DNA of 19,814 nt. Origin: Methylotenera_A sp040387515. Its GTDB lineage: Bacteria; Pseudomonadota; Gammaproteobacteria; Burkholderiales; Methylophilaceae. Every line of letters starts with the position of its first letter. Within the stretch, counting starts at the first letter, position 1. A model generated the notes under the pieces. That model was given only the letters and a program-made list of their open reading frames with translations. It did not search any database and was not told the DNA's origin. Below, one piece after another: positions 1-6,346 of the stretch. The DNA lies in contig JAZKDP010000035.1 in the NCBI GenBank assembly GCA_040387515.1, positions 1-19,814 on the forward strand, in the 5' to 3' direction. The translations under genes were made by a program, and so were the position numbers.

Positions 1-153
1 TCAAATAGGCTGGCATTTTAACTTGTTAATAAGGCGTGGCCCGCGCTGCCAGCGGGTAGATAGCTTGAGCGTACGAGCAATTGTGCGCCTAGATGAATGA
101 CTGTCAACTTTAGCAATAAAGTCTACAAAACCCGGCTTATCGGCCAGCTTCAC
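1..153 (-). CDS. doubtful small ORF, hypothetical basic peptide
   Basis: A minus-strand frame of 50 codons runs from a GTG (151-153) to a TGA at the window edge (1-3). The peptide is rich in Arg and Lys and reads smoothly (for example TIARTLKLSTRWQRGPRLIN near its end), but I do not recognise a family. There is no ATG and no convincing Shine-Dalgarno sequence, and a strong terminator (183-212) lies just upstream in the direction of reading, so transcription would have to start in between. Its codons use more G and C at third positions than the genes to the right. On the plus strand a second frame is open from the window edge to a TGA at 98-100. It could be a degraded gene remnant, the tail of a repeated element, or non-coding. 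Confidence 0.22.
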   Translation of the reverse strand: MKLADKPGFVDFIAKVDSHSSRRTIARTLKLSTRWQRGPRLINKLKCQPI

Positions 154-182
154 TTCTAATTTGTATTAACTTTATTAAGTAC

Positions 183-212
183 AAAAAAACCGCGTATTTA
201 CGCGGTTTTTTT
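183..212. terminator. bidirectional rho-independent terminator
   Basis: A perfect 12-bp inverted repeat: arm 183-194 (seven A then CCGCG), 6-nt loop 195-200, arm 201-212 (CGCGG then seven T). The GC core flanked by A and T runs gives a U-tract in both directions. It lies 26 bp past the stop codon of the minus-strand VPLPA-CTERM gene and should end that transcript. It can also stop any plus-strand transcript coming from left of the window. Confidence 0.9.
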
Positions 213-238
213 GATGTGATTAAATAAACTTAAAGTAT

Positions 239-865
239 TTAAGCTTGAGTTCTGCGACGTGCTCCAATAAAGCCTAAAACAGCAGAGCCAAATAACCATG
301 CTGCTGCTGGCAATGGCACCTCTGATCCTGGGTTTGGATTTCCGATGTCTTCGCCGTCAGTAGCCAGTACAGATTTAGCGAGCGTTACTAACCACCCTTC
401 ATCGTTTTGGTCGATTAGAATTCTAACCAGTAAGCCAGCGGCTATTTCGTCTGTCCAGCTTGCGCCAAGATTAAAGGTTGTAAAGGAATAAACGTCGTTT
501 GCGCCATCTAATACACCAATTAAACTCCAGCTAGCTGTGCTTGTTTCCCAGCCGTAGATCTCGTCTATTTCATCATCGAATGAGGGGTTAGATGATGGAT
601 TGTCTACATCGTAAGCGCTAATGCTTAAAGATGCTGTGGTGTAAGGCGTTACAATTGCGTTGTGTGTCCATTGCCAATCTTCACCAGCTTCACGATAGTA
701 AGGACTGGCTGTTGTGGCAATGCTATTGGGTGCAAAGTAATTTGGTGAGACATTTCCTACGCCAGAGTTTGAGTCTATTGTGTCGACTACGCCAGCGGAT
801 GCGTTAAAAGAACACAGCGCGACGCTTAGTAACATGCTCGATAAAACTGAACTTTTCATATTCAT
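239..865 (-). CDS. VPLPA-CTERM (PEP-CTERM family) sorting domain protein
   Basis: A 208-residue exported protein. It has an N-terminal signal peptide (about residues 1-24, hydrophobic stretch ending in Ala-Ser-Ala) and a Ser/Thr/Asn/Asp-rich middle with no family I recognise. The C-terminal tripartite sorting signal comprises VPLPA at 183-187, a hydrophobic helix, and a final Arg cluster (RRR, about 203-205). In this family the tail is processed by an exosortase of the EpsH type and the protein goes to the cell surface or an exopolysaccharide matrix; the exosortase is not in this window. The start is well placed: GGGAG lies 7 nt before ATG (863-865). The gene faces away from the dcw cluster, shares the 866-1337 intergenic region with it, and is closed by the terminator at 183-212. 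Its specific function is unknown. Confidence 0.85.
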   Translation of the reverse strand: MNMKSSVLSSMLLSVALCSFNASAGVVDTIDSNSGVGNVSPNYFAPNSIATTASPYYREAGEDWQWTHNAIVTPYTTASLSISAYDVDNPSSNPSFDDEIDEIYGWETSTASWSLIGVLDGANDVYSFTTFNLGASWTDEIAAGLLVRILIDQNDEGWLVTLAKSVLATDGEDIGNPNPGSEVPLPAAAWLFGSAVLGFIGARRRTQA

Positions 866-1146
866 TTTAATTCTCCCTTATTTGACTAATTTACAATCAC
901 AGCGTAAGGCTTAGCAAGCGGTGATTCAATCCCTCATTTAGGGGTGATTAAGTTAAATATTTGCACTAGATTTAGCTAACGTTCAAGACGAATTTAGTCA
1001 TGTTGTTTGCAATCATTTATATACTGGCTTGTTGTAATAATTTACATTCATTTAATTTGATATCTTGTTGATTATTAAGGGTATTGTTTTTATGATAAAA
1101 ATGCGCTAAGTCTTTGTCTTATAAAGAAAAAATAGTGAAAAAGTGC

Positions 1147-1175
1147 TTGCTAAGTGCTTTTTTTTTATCTATAGT
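1147..1175 (+). promoter_or_regulatory. probable sigma-70 promoter of the dcw cluster (Pmra)
   Basis: The -35 element TTGCTA (1147-1152, 4 of 6 consensus bases) and the -10 element TATAGT (1170-1175, 5 of 6) are separated by exactly 17 bp. The predicted start of transcription is near 1182, giving a leader of roughly 155 nt before mraZ. The GTGG repeats begin at the -10 element and continue past the start site, as expected for an operator that blocks or modulates initiation. This is inferred from sequence only. Confidence 0.55.
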
Positions 1176-1180
1176 GCAAT

Positions 1181-1210
1181 TTAGTGGTGAAAAGTGGAGT
1201 TTAGTGGAGA
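1181..1210 (+). promoter_or_regulatory. probable MraZ operator, three 10-bp phased GTGG repeats
   Basis: AGTGG occurs three times with GTGG starting at 1184, 1194 and 1204, each one helical turn apart; all three repeats fit a WWWAGTGGWG pattern. Degenerate copies in the same phase flank it: GTGC at 1174 and TTGG at 1214. MraZ proteins of E. coli and mollicutes are known to bind direct repeats of this kind (TGGG- or AGTGKG-like units at 10-bp spacing) upstream of their own gene. With mraZ next downstream, autoregulation of the cluster is the natural reading. Confidence 0.75.
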
Positions 1211-1337
1211 ATTTGGCTGGCTTTAAGAGTCGCTTAGTTTTTTACTGAATAGACTTAACAAAAATACGCACACGATAAACGCATTTAAAGCTAAGTGCGC
1301 ATTTGAAAATAATTATTAAGGGATGTTCATTTCAATC

Positions 1338-1784
1338 ATGTTTCGCGGTGCAACACATTTAAGTATGGATGCTAAGTACAGGCTTGCAGTGCCTGCTAAG
1401 CATCGTGATGCATTGTTGACGCAAAGTGCGGGAAGTTTGATATTGACCGCGCATCCACATCGTTGTTTATTGTTGTATCCCCAACCAGCTTGGGCGCCAA
1501 TTGAAGCCAAGATTAATAGCCTGTCCAGTTTTAATCCACAAACCAGTGTTTATCAGCGCATGATGGTGGGTCAGGCGGAAGATATTACATTGGATGGTAC
1601 GGGTCGCTTACTGGTTTCGCCAGTATTGCGTGGTTTTGCAAATTTAGATAAAGATGTGATGTTTGTTGGTCAAGGCAGCCATTTTGAGATATGGAATATG
1701 GATGCTTGGAACAAACAGTTGGAAACTTTAATAACGGGTGATGGTTTTGAAATGCCAGCAGAATTAGAGGGTTTTTCGCTATGA
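1338..1784 (+). CDS. mraZ: transcriptional regulator MraZ
   Basis: A DNA-binding regulator of the dcw cluster. It has two SpoVT/AbrB-like (MraZ) domains: the first around residues 5-50 with DAKYR (11-15) and the second around 75-125 with DGTGR. It gives 148 residues from ATG 1338, close to the usual length (about 150). I chose 1338 because the family starts with MFRGA. An in-frame ATG at 1323 would add five residues but sits against its own AAGGG and has no usable Shine-Dalgarno sequence. For 1338 the AAGGG (1318-1322) is rather far (15 nt), so the start is moderately sure. The first loop has Tyr at position 14 where a Gly is usual (DxKGR), while Arg15 is kept. The gene overlaps rsmH by 4 bp (ATGA) and probably represses its own promoter through the repeats at 1181-1210. 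Confidence 0.95.
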   Translation: MFRGATHLSMDAKYRLAVPAKHRDALLTQSAGSLILTAHPHRCLLLYPQPAWAPIEAKINSLSSFNPQTSVYQRMMVGQAEDITLDGTGRLLVSPVLRGFANLDKDVMFVGQGSHFEIWNMDAWNKQLETLITGDGFEMPAELEGFSL

Positions 1785-2812
1785 TGATGGGCGCAAAATC
1801 TGCGCCGACAACAAATGAAAAGTCAGCCTCAGTGTCAGCATCCAATATGACTCCCGCATTAAATTCTACCGCTAAATCGCCATCGGCTGCACATATCACA
1901 GTATTGTTGAATGAGGCGGTGGATGCGCTTAGTGTTAAATCAAATGGTATTTACATTGATGGTACTTTTGGGCGCGGTGGTCACAGCCGTCTCATTATGT
2001 CTAAATTAGGTGCTGATGGTCAGTTGTTCGCAATAGACCGGGATTTGGCGGCATTGGCAGAGGGTCAATCTATCAACGATGCACGATTTAATATTGAGCA
2101 TCGGCATTTTTCAGAAATCAATCAATTAGCAATCAGCAACAATCTCACAAAAGTAGATGGCATCTTGCTGGATTTAGGTATTTCATCGCCGCAAATCGAT
2201 GAAGGTGAGCGGGGTTTTAGTTTTAGGTTTGATGCGCCGCTGGATATGCGTATGGACCAAACGCGTGGCAAAACAGCGGCAGAGCTGTTGTCCACAATTT
2301 CAGAGCAACAGTTAGGGAAAGTGATAAAAGACTATGGTGAAGAACGGTTTGCTAAGCAGGTTGCAAGGGCGATTATTAAGGAGCGCACAGACGGGCGCGC
2401 CATCACCACTACAGGACAGCTTGCCAAGATCGTGGCAAGTGCAATCCCCAAGATCGAACCGGGGCAGAACCCTGCAACGCGCACCTTTCAAGCTTTACGG
2501 ATTTACGTCAATTCGGAGCTTGAGGAGTTATCGCTAATTTTGCCGCAATGTCTGAACTTATTGGCTGAGGGCGGGCGTTTGGTGGTGATCAGCTTTCATT
2601 CACTAGAGGACAGAATCGTTAAGCAGTTTATTCAGGGGGAACAAAACCGCGATGATTTGCCTGCTAATTTTCCGGTTAAAGCGAAAGATCTGCCGCAACC
2701 AAGATTAATGGCTATTGGTAAAGCGATTAAACCAAGTGTTGGTGAAGTGAAAGCGAATCCGCGTAGTAGAAGTGCAGTAATGCGTGTAGCAGAAAGAACG
2801 GCGACAGCTTGA
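1781..2812 (+). CDS. rsmH: 16S rRNA (cytosine(1402)-N(4))-methyltransferase RsmH
   Basis: Methylates N4 of C1402 in the ribosomal P site, using S-adenosylmethionine (formerly MraW). Family signatures are clear: ITVLLNEAV (39-47), the SAM-binding DGTFGRGGHS (60-69), DGILLDLGISS (126-136), a conserved FSFRFDAPLDMRMD segment, GGRLVVISFHSLEDR, and the C-terminal NPRSRSAVMR. At 343 residues it is about 30 longer than E. coli RsmH. The excess is an N-terminal tail of about 36 residues rich in Ser, Ala and Thr before the conserved domain. AGAGGG lies 9 nt before ATG 1781, which supports the long form, and the ATGA overlap with mraZ suggests coupling. A later ATG at 1847 would give a form closer to the usual length. 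Confidence 0.96.
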   Translation: MMMGAKSAPTTNEKSASVSASNMTPALNSTAKSPSAAHITVLLNEAVDALSVKSNGIYIDGTFGRGGHSRLIMSKLGADGQLFAIDRDLAALAEGQSINDARFNIEHRHFSEINQLAISNNLTKVDGILLDLGISSPQIDEGERGFSFRFDAPLDMRMDQTRGKTAAELLSTISEQQLGKVIKDYGEERFAKQVARAIIKERTDGRAITTTGQLAKIVASAIPKIEPGQNPATRTFQALRIYVNSELEELSLILPQCLNLLAEGGRLVVISFHSLEDRIVKQFIQGEQNRDDLPANFPVKAKDLPQPRLMAIGKAIKPSVGEVKANPRSRSAVMRVAERTATA

Positions 2813-2818
2813 TAGGCT

Positions 2819-2839
2819 GTTTCTATAAACAATAGAAAC
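2819..2839 (+). promoter_or_regulatory. perfect hairpin at the ftsL translation start
   Basis: The inverted repeat GTTTCTAT (2819-2826) / ATAGAAAC (2832-2839) has 8 bp, no mismatch and a 5-nt loop. It fills most of the 28-bp gap between rsmH and ftsL and ends one base before the ftsL ATG (2841). It covers the place where a Shine-Dalgarno sequence would sit, and none is visible. No T-run follows, so it is not a terminator. Confidence 0.55.
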
Positions 2840-2840
2840 C

Positions 2841-3128
2841 ATGACTCGATTAAATTTTTTTTTATTTTTTGTGTTAATTGCCGTGAGCTTGGGTGTGATC
2901 ACATCGCAGCATAAGTCGCGCAAATTGTATTTTGAGCTTGAGCAGCAACAAAACTTGATACAGAAATATGAAACGGAATTTGGTCAGTTGCAATTGGAAC
3001 AAAGCACTTGGGCGATGCATTCGCGCATTGAAGAGTTGGCGGCTAAGAAATTAAAAATGCAAGTGCCTGATGCAAAGCGTATTCAAGTGATCGCAAAAGA
3101 AGAAGTGACTTTGGAAGTCATTCGGTAA
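2841..3128 (+). CDS. ftsL: cell division protein FtsL
   Basis: A 95-residue bitopic membrane protein of the divisome. It has a short cytoplasmic start, a transmembrane helix at about residues 4-21 (FFLFFVLIAVSLGVI), then a periplasmic Leu/Gln/Glu-rich coiled coil (about 25-75) and a tail with the KLKMQVPD-type segment seen in FtsL. In proteobacteria FtsL joins FtsB and FtsQ and helps activate FtsW-FtsI septal synthesis. FtsL is poorly conserved, so the call leans on size, topology and its fixed place between rsmH and ftsI. There is no clear Shine-Dalgarno sequence, and a perfect hairpin ends just before the start codon, so expression may depend on translation of rsmH. Confidence 0.92.
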   Translation: MTRLNFFLFFVLIAVSLGVITSQHKSRKLYFELEQQQNLIQKYETEFGQLQLEQSTWAMHSRIEELAAKKLKMQVPDAKRIQVIAKEEVTLEVIR

Positions 3129-3170
3129 CAGTAATCCGTTAGAAGTGATTTGTTAAGAATTTAGAGAAAA

Positions 3171-4898
3171 ATGGCCTATAACCCAATACAGCACCATATA
3201 GTAAAGCTGCCATCATGGCGGCGCAGGCTATTGCTGATTTGCATATTGTTGGGTTTTGGCGGCTTGTTTGCACGCGGTATTTATTTACAAAGCTTGCATA
3301 AAGAATTTTTACAACAAAAAGGCGATGCACGTTATAGCCGCACACTGGCGTTGCAAGCGCATCGCGGAAAAATCACTGATAGAAATGGCGAGTTACTAGC
3401 GATTAGTAGCCCAGTTGAATCTGTTTGGGCAAGTCCGCCAGATGTGAAAATCACTGCTGCGCAAAAAATAAAACTTGCGCAATTATTGGGTATTAAAAAT
3501 AAAGAAATCGATAAAAAATTTGCCAATTTACAGCGCGGATTTGTCTATATAAAACGCAGAGTTTCACCAGATTTAGCGGCAAAAGTCATGAGCTTGGGCA
3601 TCCCCGGTGTTTTTCTGCAACGCGAATACAAACGCTTTTATCCTGCTGGCGATGTGACTGCGCATCTGGTTGGATTTACCGATATTAATGATAAAGGCCA
3701 AGAAGGTTTTGAGTTGGCGAAAAATGCGCTGTTGTCCGGTAAAGCGGGTAGTCGCAAGGTGATTAAAGATAGACAGGGTCGCATTGTAGAAGACTTGGAA
3801 GACGTAAAAGTGCCGCAGGATGGGCATGATTTGGTGCTAAGTATTGATAGGCGCATTCAATATTTAACTTATAGAGAGTTAGCGCGCGCAGTCGATTTGT
3901 ACAAAGCCAAAGCGGGCGCGGCGGTGGTGCTGGATGCTAAAACAGGTGAGGTGTTGGCAATGGTTAACTTACCTACCTATAACCCGAATAATCCGGTGAA
4001 TATCCAAGGTAAAACGCGCAATCGTGTGATTACCGATGTGTTTGAGCCTGGCTCAACTTTAAAATCAATCGCTGTTTCAGCGGCGATGGAATTTGGTGAT
4101 TTCAAGCCAGATACGCCGATTCAGACTGCACCAGGCTATATGAAAATTGGCCCGGCAACGATTCATGATACGCATGATTATGGTGTGCTGACGGTGGCTG
4201 GCGTGATACAGAAATCATCCAACGTTGGTGCCTCCAAAATGGTATTAAGTTTAAAGCGCGAAGAACTTTGGAGCGTGTTTAATCAGCTGGGTTTTGGCTC
4301 ACGCATGGATATTGGTTTTCCAGGCCAAGCATCAGGTCGTTTGCGTCCTTATAAATCCTGGCGTCCGATTGAGCAAGCCACGATGTCTTATGGGCATGGT
4401 ATCAGTGTGACTTTGTTACAGCTTGCACGCGCCTATACCGTTTTTGCAAATGAAGGCGAGTTAATGCCAGTTTCATTGTTAAAAATCAAAGACGCTCCAG
4501 TGGGGCATCAGGTATTTTCGGCACAAGTAGCCAATGATATGAAAACTATGATGGAACAAGTTGTATTGCCTGGCGGCACCGCTTTAAAAGCGCAAGTGGC
4601 AGGTTATCGCGTAGGCGGAAAAACAGGTACGGCACATAAATTAGGGCCAACTGGTTACGAAAAAGATAAATATGTAGGTTCATTTGTTGGCTTGGCGCCA
4701 GCATCTAATCCGCGTTTGATTATGGCGGTGATGATAGATGAGCCAACAACAGGAAAATACTACGGCGGCACAGTCGCCGCGCCTGTATTCAGCGCAGTGA
4801 TGTCAGATGCGTTGCGCATGCTGGCTGTGCCGCAAGATGCACCTAATAATAATGTCGTCATCCCACCTGATGTTGAAGATGTAAAAGAGGTGATATGA
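3171..4898 (+). CDS. ftsI: septal peptidoglycan transpeptidase FtsI (PBP3)
   Basis: A class B penicillin-binding protein that crosslinks septal peptidoglycan with FtsW. It has one transmembrane helix (about residues 19-40, after Arg17-Arg19), an N-terminal dimerisation or pedestal region beginning with the AHRGKITDRNG segment, and a C-terminal transpeptidase domain. All three active-site motifs are present: S295-T-L-K298 with the nucleophile Ser295, S349-S-N351, and K484-T-G-T487. At 575 residues it is close to E. coli FtsI (588). There is no PASTA domain, as expected for proteobacteria. The start has only a weak purine stretch (AGAGA). The gene overlaps murE by 4 bp (ATGA at 4895-4898). Confidence 0.97.
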   Translation: MAYNPIQHHIVKLPSWRRRLLLICILLGFGGLFARGIYLQSLHKEFLQQKGDARYSRTLALQAHRGKITDRNGELLAISSPVESVWASPPDVKITAAQKIKLAQLLGIKNKEIDKKFANLQRGFVYIKRRVSPDLAAKVMSLGIPGVFLQREYKRFYPAGDVTAHLVGFTDINDKGQEGFELAKNALLSGKAGSRKVIKDRQGRIVEDLEDVKVPQDGHDLVLSIDRRIQYLTYRELARAVDLYKAKAGAAVVLDAKTGEVLAMVNLPTYNPNNPVNIQGKTRNRVITDVFEPGSTLKSIAVSAAMEFGDFKPDTPIQTAPGYMKIGPATIHDTHDYGVLTVAGVIQKSSNVGASKMVLSLKREELWSVFNQLGFGSRMDIGFPGQASGRLRPYKSWRPIEQATMSYGHGISVTLLQLARAYTVFANEGELMPVSLLKIKDAPVGHQVFSAQVANDMKTMMEQVVLPGGTALKAQVAGYRVGGKTGTAHKLGPTGYEKDKYVGSFVGLAPASNPRLIMAVMIDEPTTGKYYGGTVAAPVFSAVMSDALRMLAVPQDAPNNNVVIPPDVEDVKEVI

Positions 4899-6346
4899 CA
4901 AAGCCCGTGCAAAATTATAGGATTAAAAACGCGATTAAAAATCTGACTGCAGATAGCCGTCAGGTGACGTCTGGCAGTTTGTTTTTAGCGTATCCGGGTG
5001 ATAAAAGTGATGGCCGCACCTATATTCCCGAAGCTATTAAAAATGGCGCAAGCGCGGTGTTGTGGGATTCGACTGATTTTGACTGGAATCCAGAATGGGA
5101 AATTGAAAATATCGGTATTGCCAGTTTGCGTTTACAGGCAGGCAATATTGCCGACCAATATTATAAAAAACCATCAGAAAAATTATGGACGATTGGTGTA
5201 ACTGGTACCAATGGCAAAACTTCAATCACGCAATGGTTAAGCCAATGCTTTAATTATTTAGGCCGCAAAATAGCTGTAGTTGGTACGCTAGGTAACGGCT
5301 TTGTCGATGCGCTAAGTGAAACGCAAAATACCACGCCAGATGCGATTTTATTGCAAAGTATGTTGGCTGATTATTTAAATCAGGGCGCTGAAGTAGCGAC
5401 ATTAGAGGTGTCATCGCATGGTTTGCATCAAGGTCGCGTCAATGGTGTGCATTTTGATGTGGCGGTGTTGAGCAATTTGTCGCGCGATCATTTGGATTAT
5501 CACGGCACGTTAGCAGAATATGCCGCTGCAAAACGCCGCTTATTTGATTTTGCTGATTTGAAAATGTCGGTGCTGAATTGCGATGATGATTTTGGCCGCG
5601 AGATTGAAGAAGACTTAAAACAGGCCGTTGCACCAGTGATTACTTATGGTATTGAGCATGGCGATGTGCGTGCGACGCAATTGCATTTTGAAAATACACA
5701 CTTCACTTTTGTAGCACTTACTCCACAAGGCGAGGCGACAGTTAGAGCCAATTTGATTGGCCGTTTTAATGTGTATAACGTGCTGGCAGTGTTGACCACT
5801 TTATTGGTATCAAAAGTGAGTTTAACAGATGCAGTCGACGCAATTGCGCATATTCAATCCGCCGCAGGACGTATGCAATTGCTGGGCGGTGGTGTCCTGC
5901 CACTGGTTGTGGTCGATTATGCGCATACACCTGATGCGCTGGAAAAAGTATTAACTACATTAAAAGAGCAAAAATCAGTAAGTGCAAAATTAGTGTGTGT
6001 ATTTGGTTGTGGTGGTAATCGCGATGCCGGAAAACGTGAATTGATGGGCAAGATTGCCTGTGATTTGGCGGACGCGGTGGTGGTGACTTCTGACAATCCA
6101 AGGCATGAGAGTAAACGCAAAATCATCAATGAAATCTTGCAAGGTACGCAGGGTAATTATTTGATTGAACAAGATCGTGCAAAAGCGATTTCAGTTGGCA
6201 TATTTGCTGCAAAAGCAGGCGATATCGTATTAATTGCAGGCAAAGGCCATGAGCAGTATCAAGAAGTTAAAGGCGTCAAACATTATTTTAACGACGTGGA
6301 GCAGGCAGAAAAAGTGTTGAAAGCGTACGCGGAGTCGCTGTCATGA
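4895..6346 (+). CDS. murE: UDP-MurNAc-L-Ala-D-Glu:meso-diaminopimelate ligase MurE
   Basis: A cytoplasmic ATP-dependent ligase that adds the third residue of the peptidoglycan stem peptide. It has the three Mur ligase domains: an N-terminal UDP-sugar domain with TADSRQV, the ATPase P-loop GVTGTNGKT (101-109), and a C-terminal domain with DNPRHE (400-405). The Arg of DNPR marks enzymes that use meso-diaminopimelate rather than lysine, as known for E. coli MurE; this fits a Gram-negative wall. The length of 483 residues is usual. ATG 4895 overlaps the ftsI stop and follows AGAGG at a good distance. The downstream junction with murF is another ATGA-type 4-bp overlap, so ftsI, murE and murF are probably translationally coupled. 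Confidence 0.97.
   Translation: MTKPVQNYRIKNAIKNLTADSRQVTSGSLFLAYPGDKSDGRTYIPEAIKNGASAVLWDSTDFDWNPEWEIENIGIASLRLQAGNIADQYYKKPSEKLWTIGVTGTNGKTSITQWLSQCFNYLGRKIAVVGTLGNGFVDALSETQNTTPDAILLQSMLADYLNQGAEVATLEVSSHGLHQGRVNGVHFDVAVLSNLSRDHLDYHGTLAEYAAAKRRLFDFADLKMSVLNCDDDFGREIEEDLKQAVAPVITYGIEHGDVRATQLHFENTHFTFVALTPQGEATVRANLIGRFNVYNVLAVLTTLLVSKVSLTDAVDAIAHIQSAAGRMQLLGGGVLPLVVVDYAHTPDALEKVLTTLKEQKSVSAKLVCVFGCGGNRDAGKRELMGKIACDLADAVVVTSDNPRHESKRKIINEILQGTQGNYLIEQDRAKAISVGIFAAKAGDIVLIAGKGHEQYQEVKGVKHYFNDVEQAEKVLKAYAESLS

Larger units (their letters stand above)
866..1337. other. divergent intergenic region between the VPLPA-CTERM gene and mraZ
   Basis: 472 bp without a gene, AT-rich. The right half holds the probable mraZ promoter (1147-1175) and the phased GTGG repeats (about 1174-1217). 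The left part must carry the promoter of the minus-strand gene. The best candidate I see there is weak: on the minus strand TTGCTA (912-917) and TAAATT (888-893) with an 18-bp spacer. An imperfect inverted repeat CCCT/AGGG lies near 931-943, flanked by two copies of GTGATT (921-926 and 944-949), and may be an operator for the minus-strand gene. I see no tRNA, small RNA or open frame of note in 950-1130. Confidence 0.6.

Noticed and set aside
1138..1166. Hairpin with G-U pairs followed by nine T, resembling a plus-strand terminator before mraZ
   Set aside because: It overlaps the -35 element and spacer of the best mraZ promoter, its stem is mostly A-T and G-U pairs, and no plus-strand gene precedes it.
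1323..1337. Upstream in-frame ATG for mraZ
   Set aside because: The AAGGG lies directly against it, leaving no spacing, and the family begins with MFRGA, encoded from 1338.
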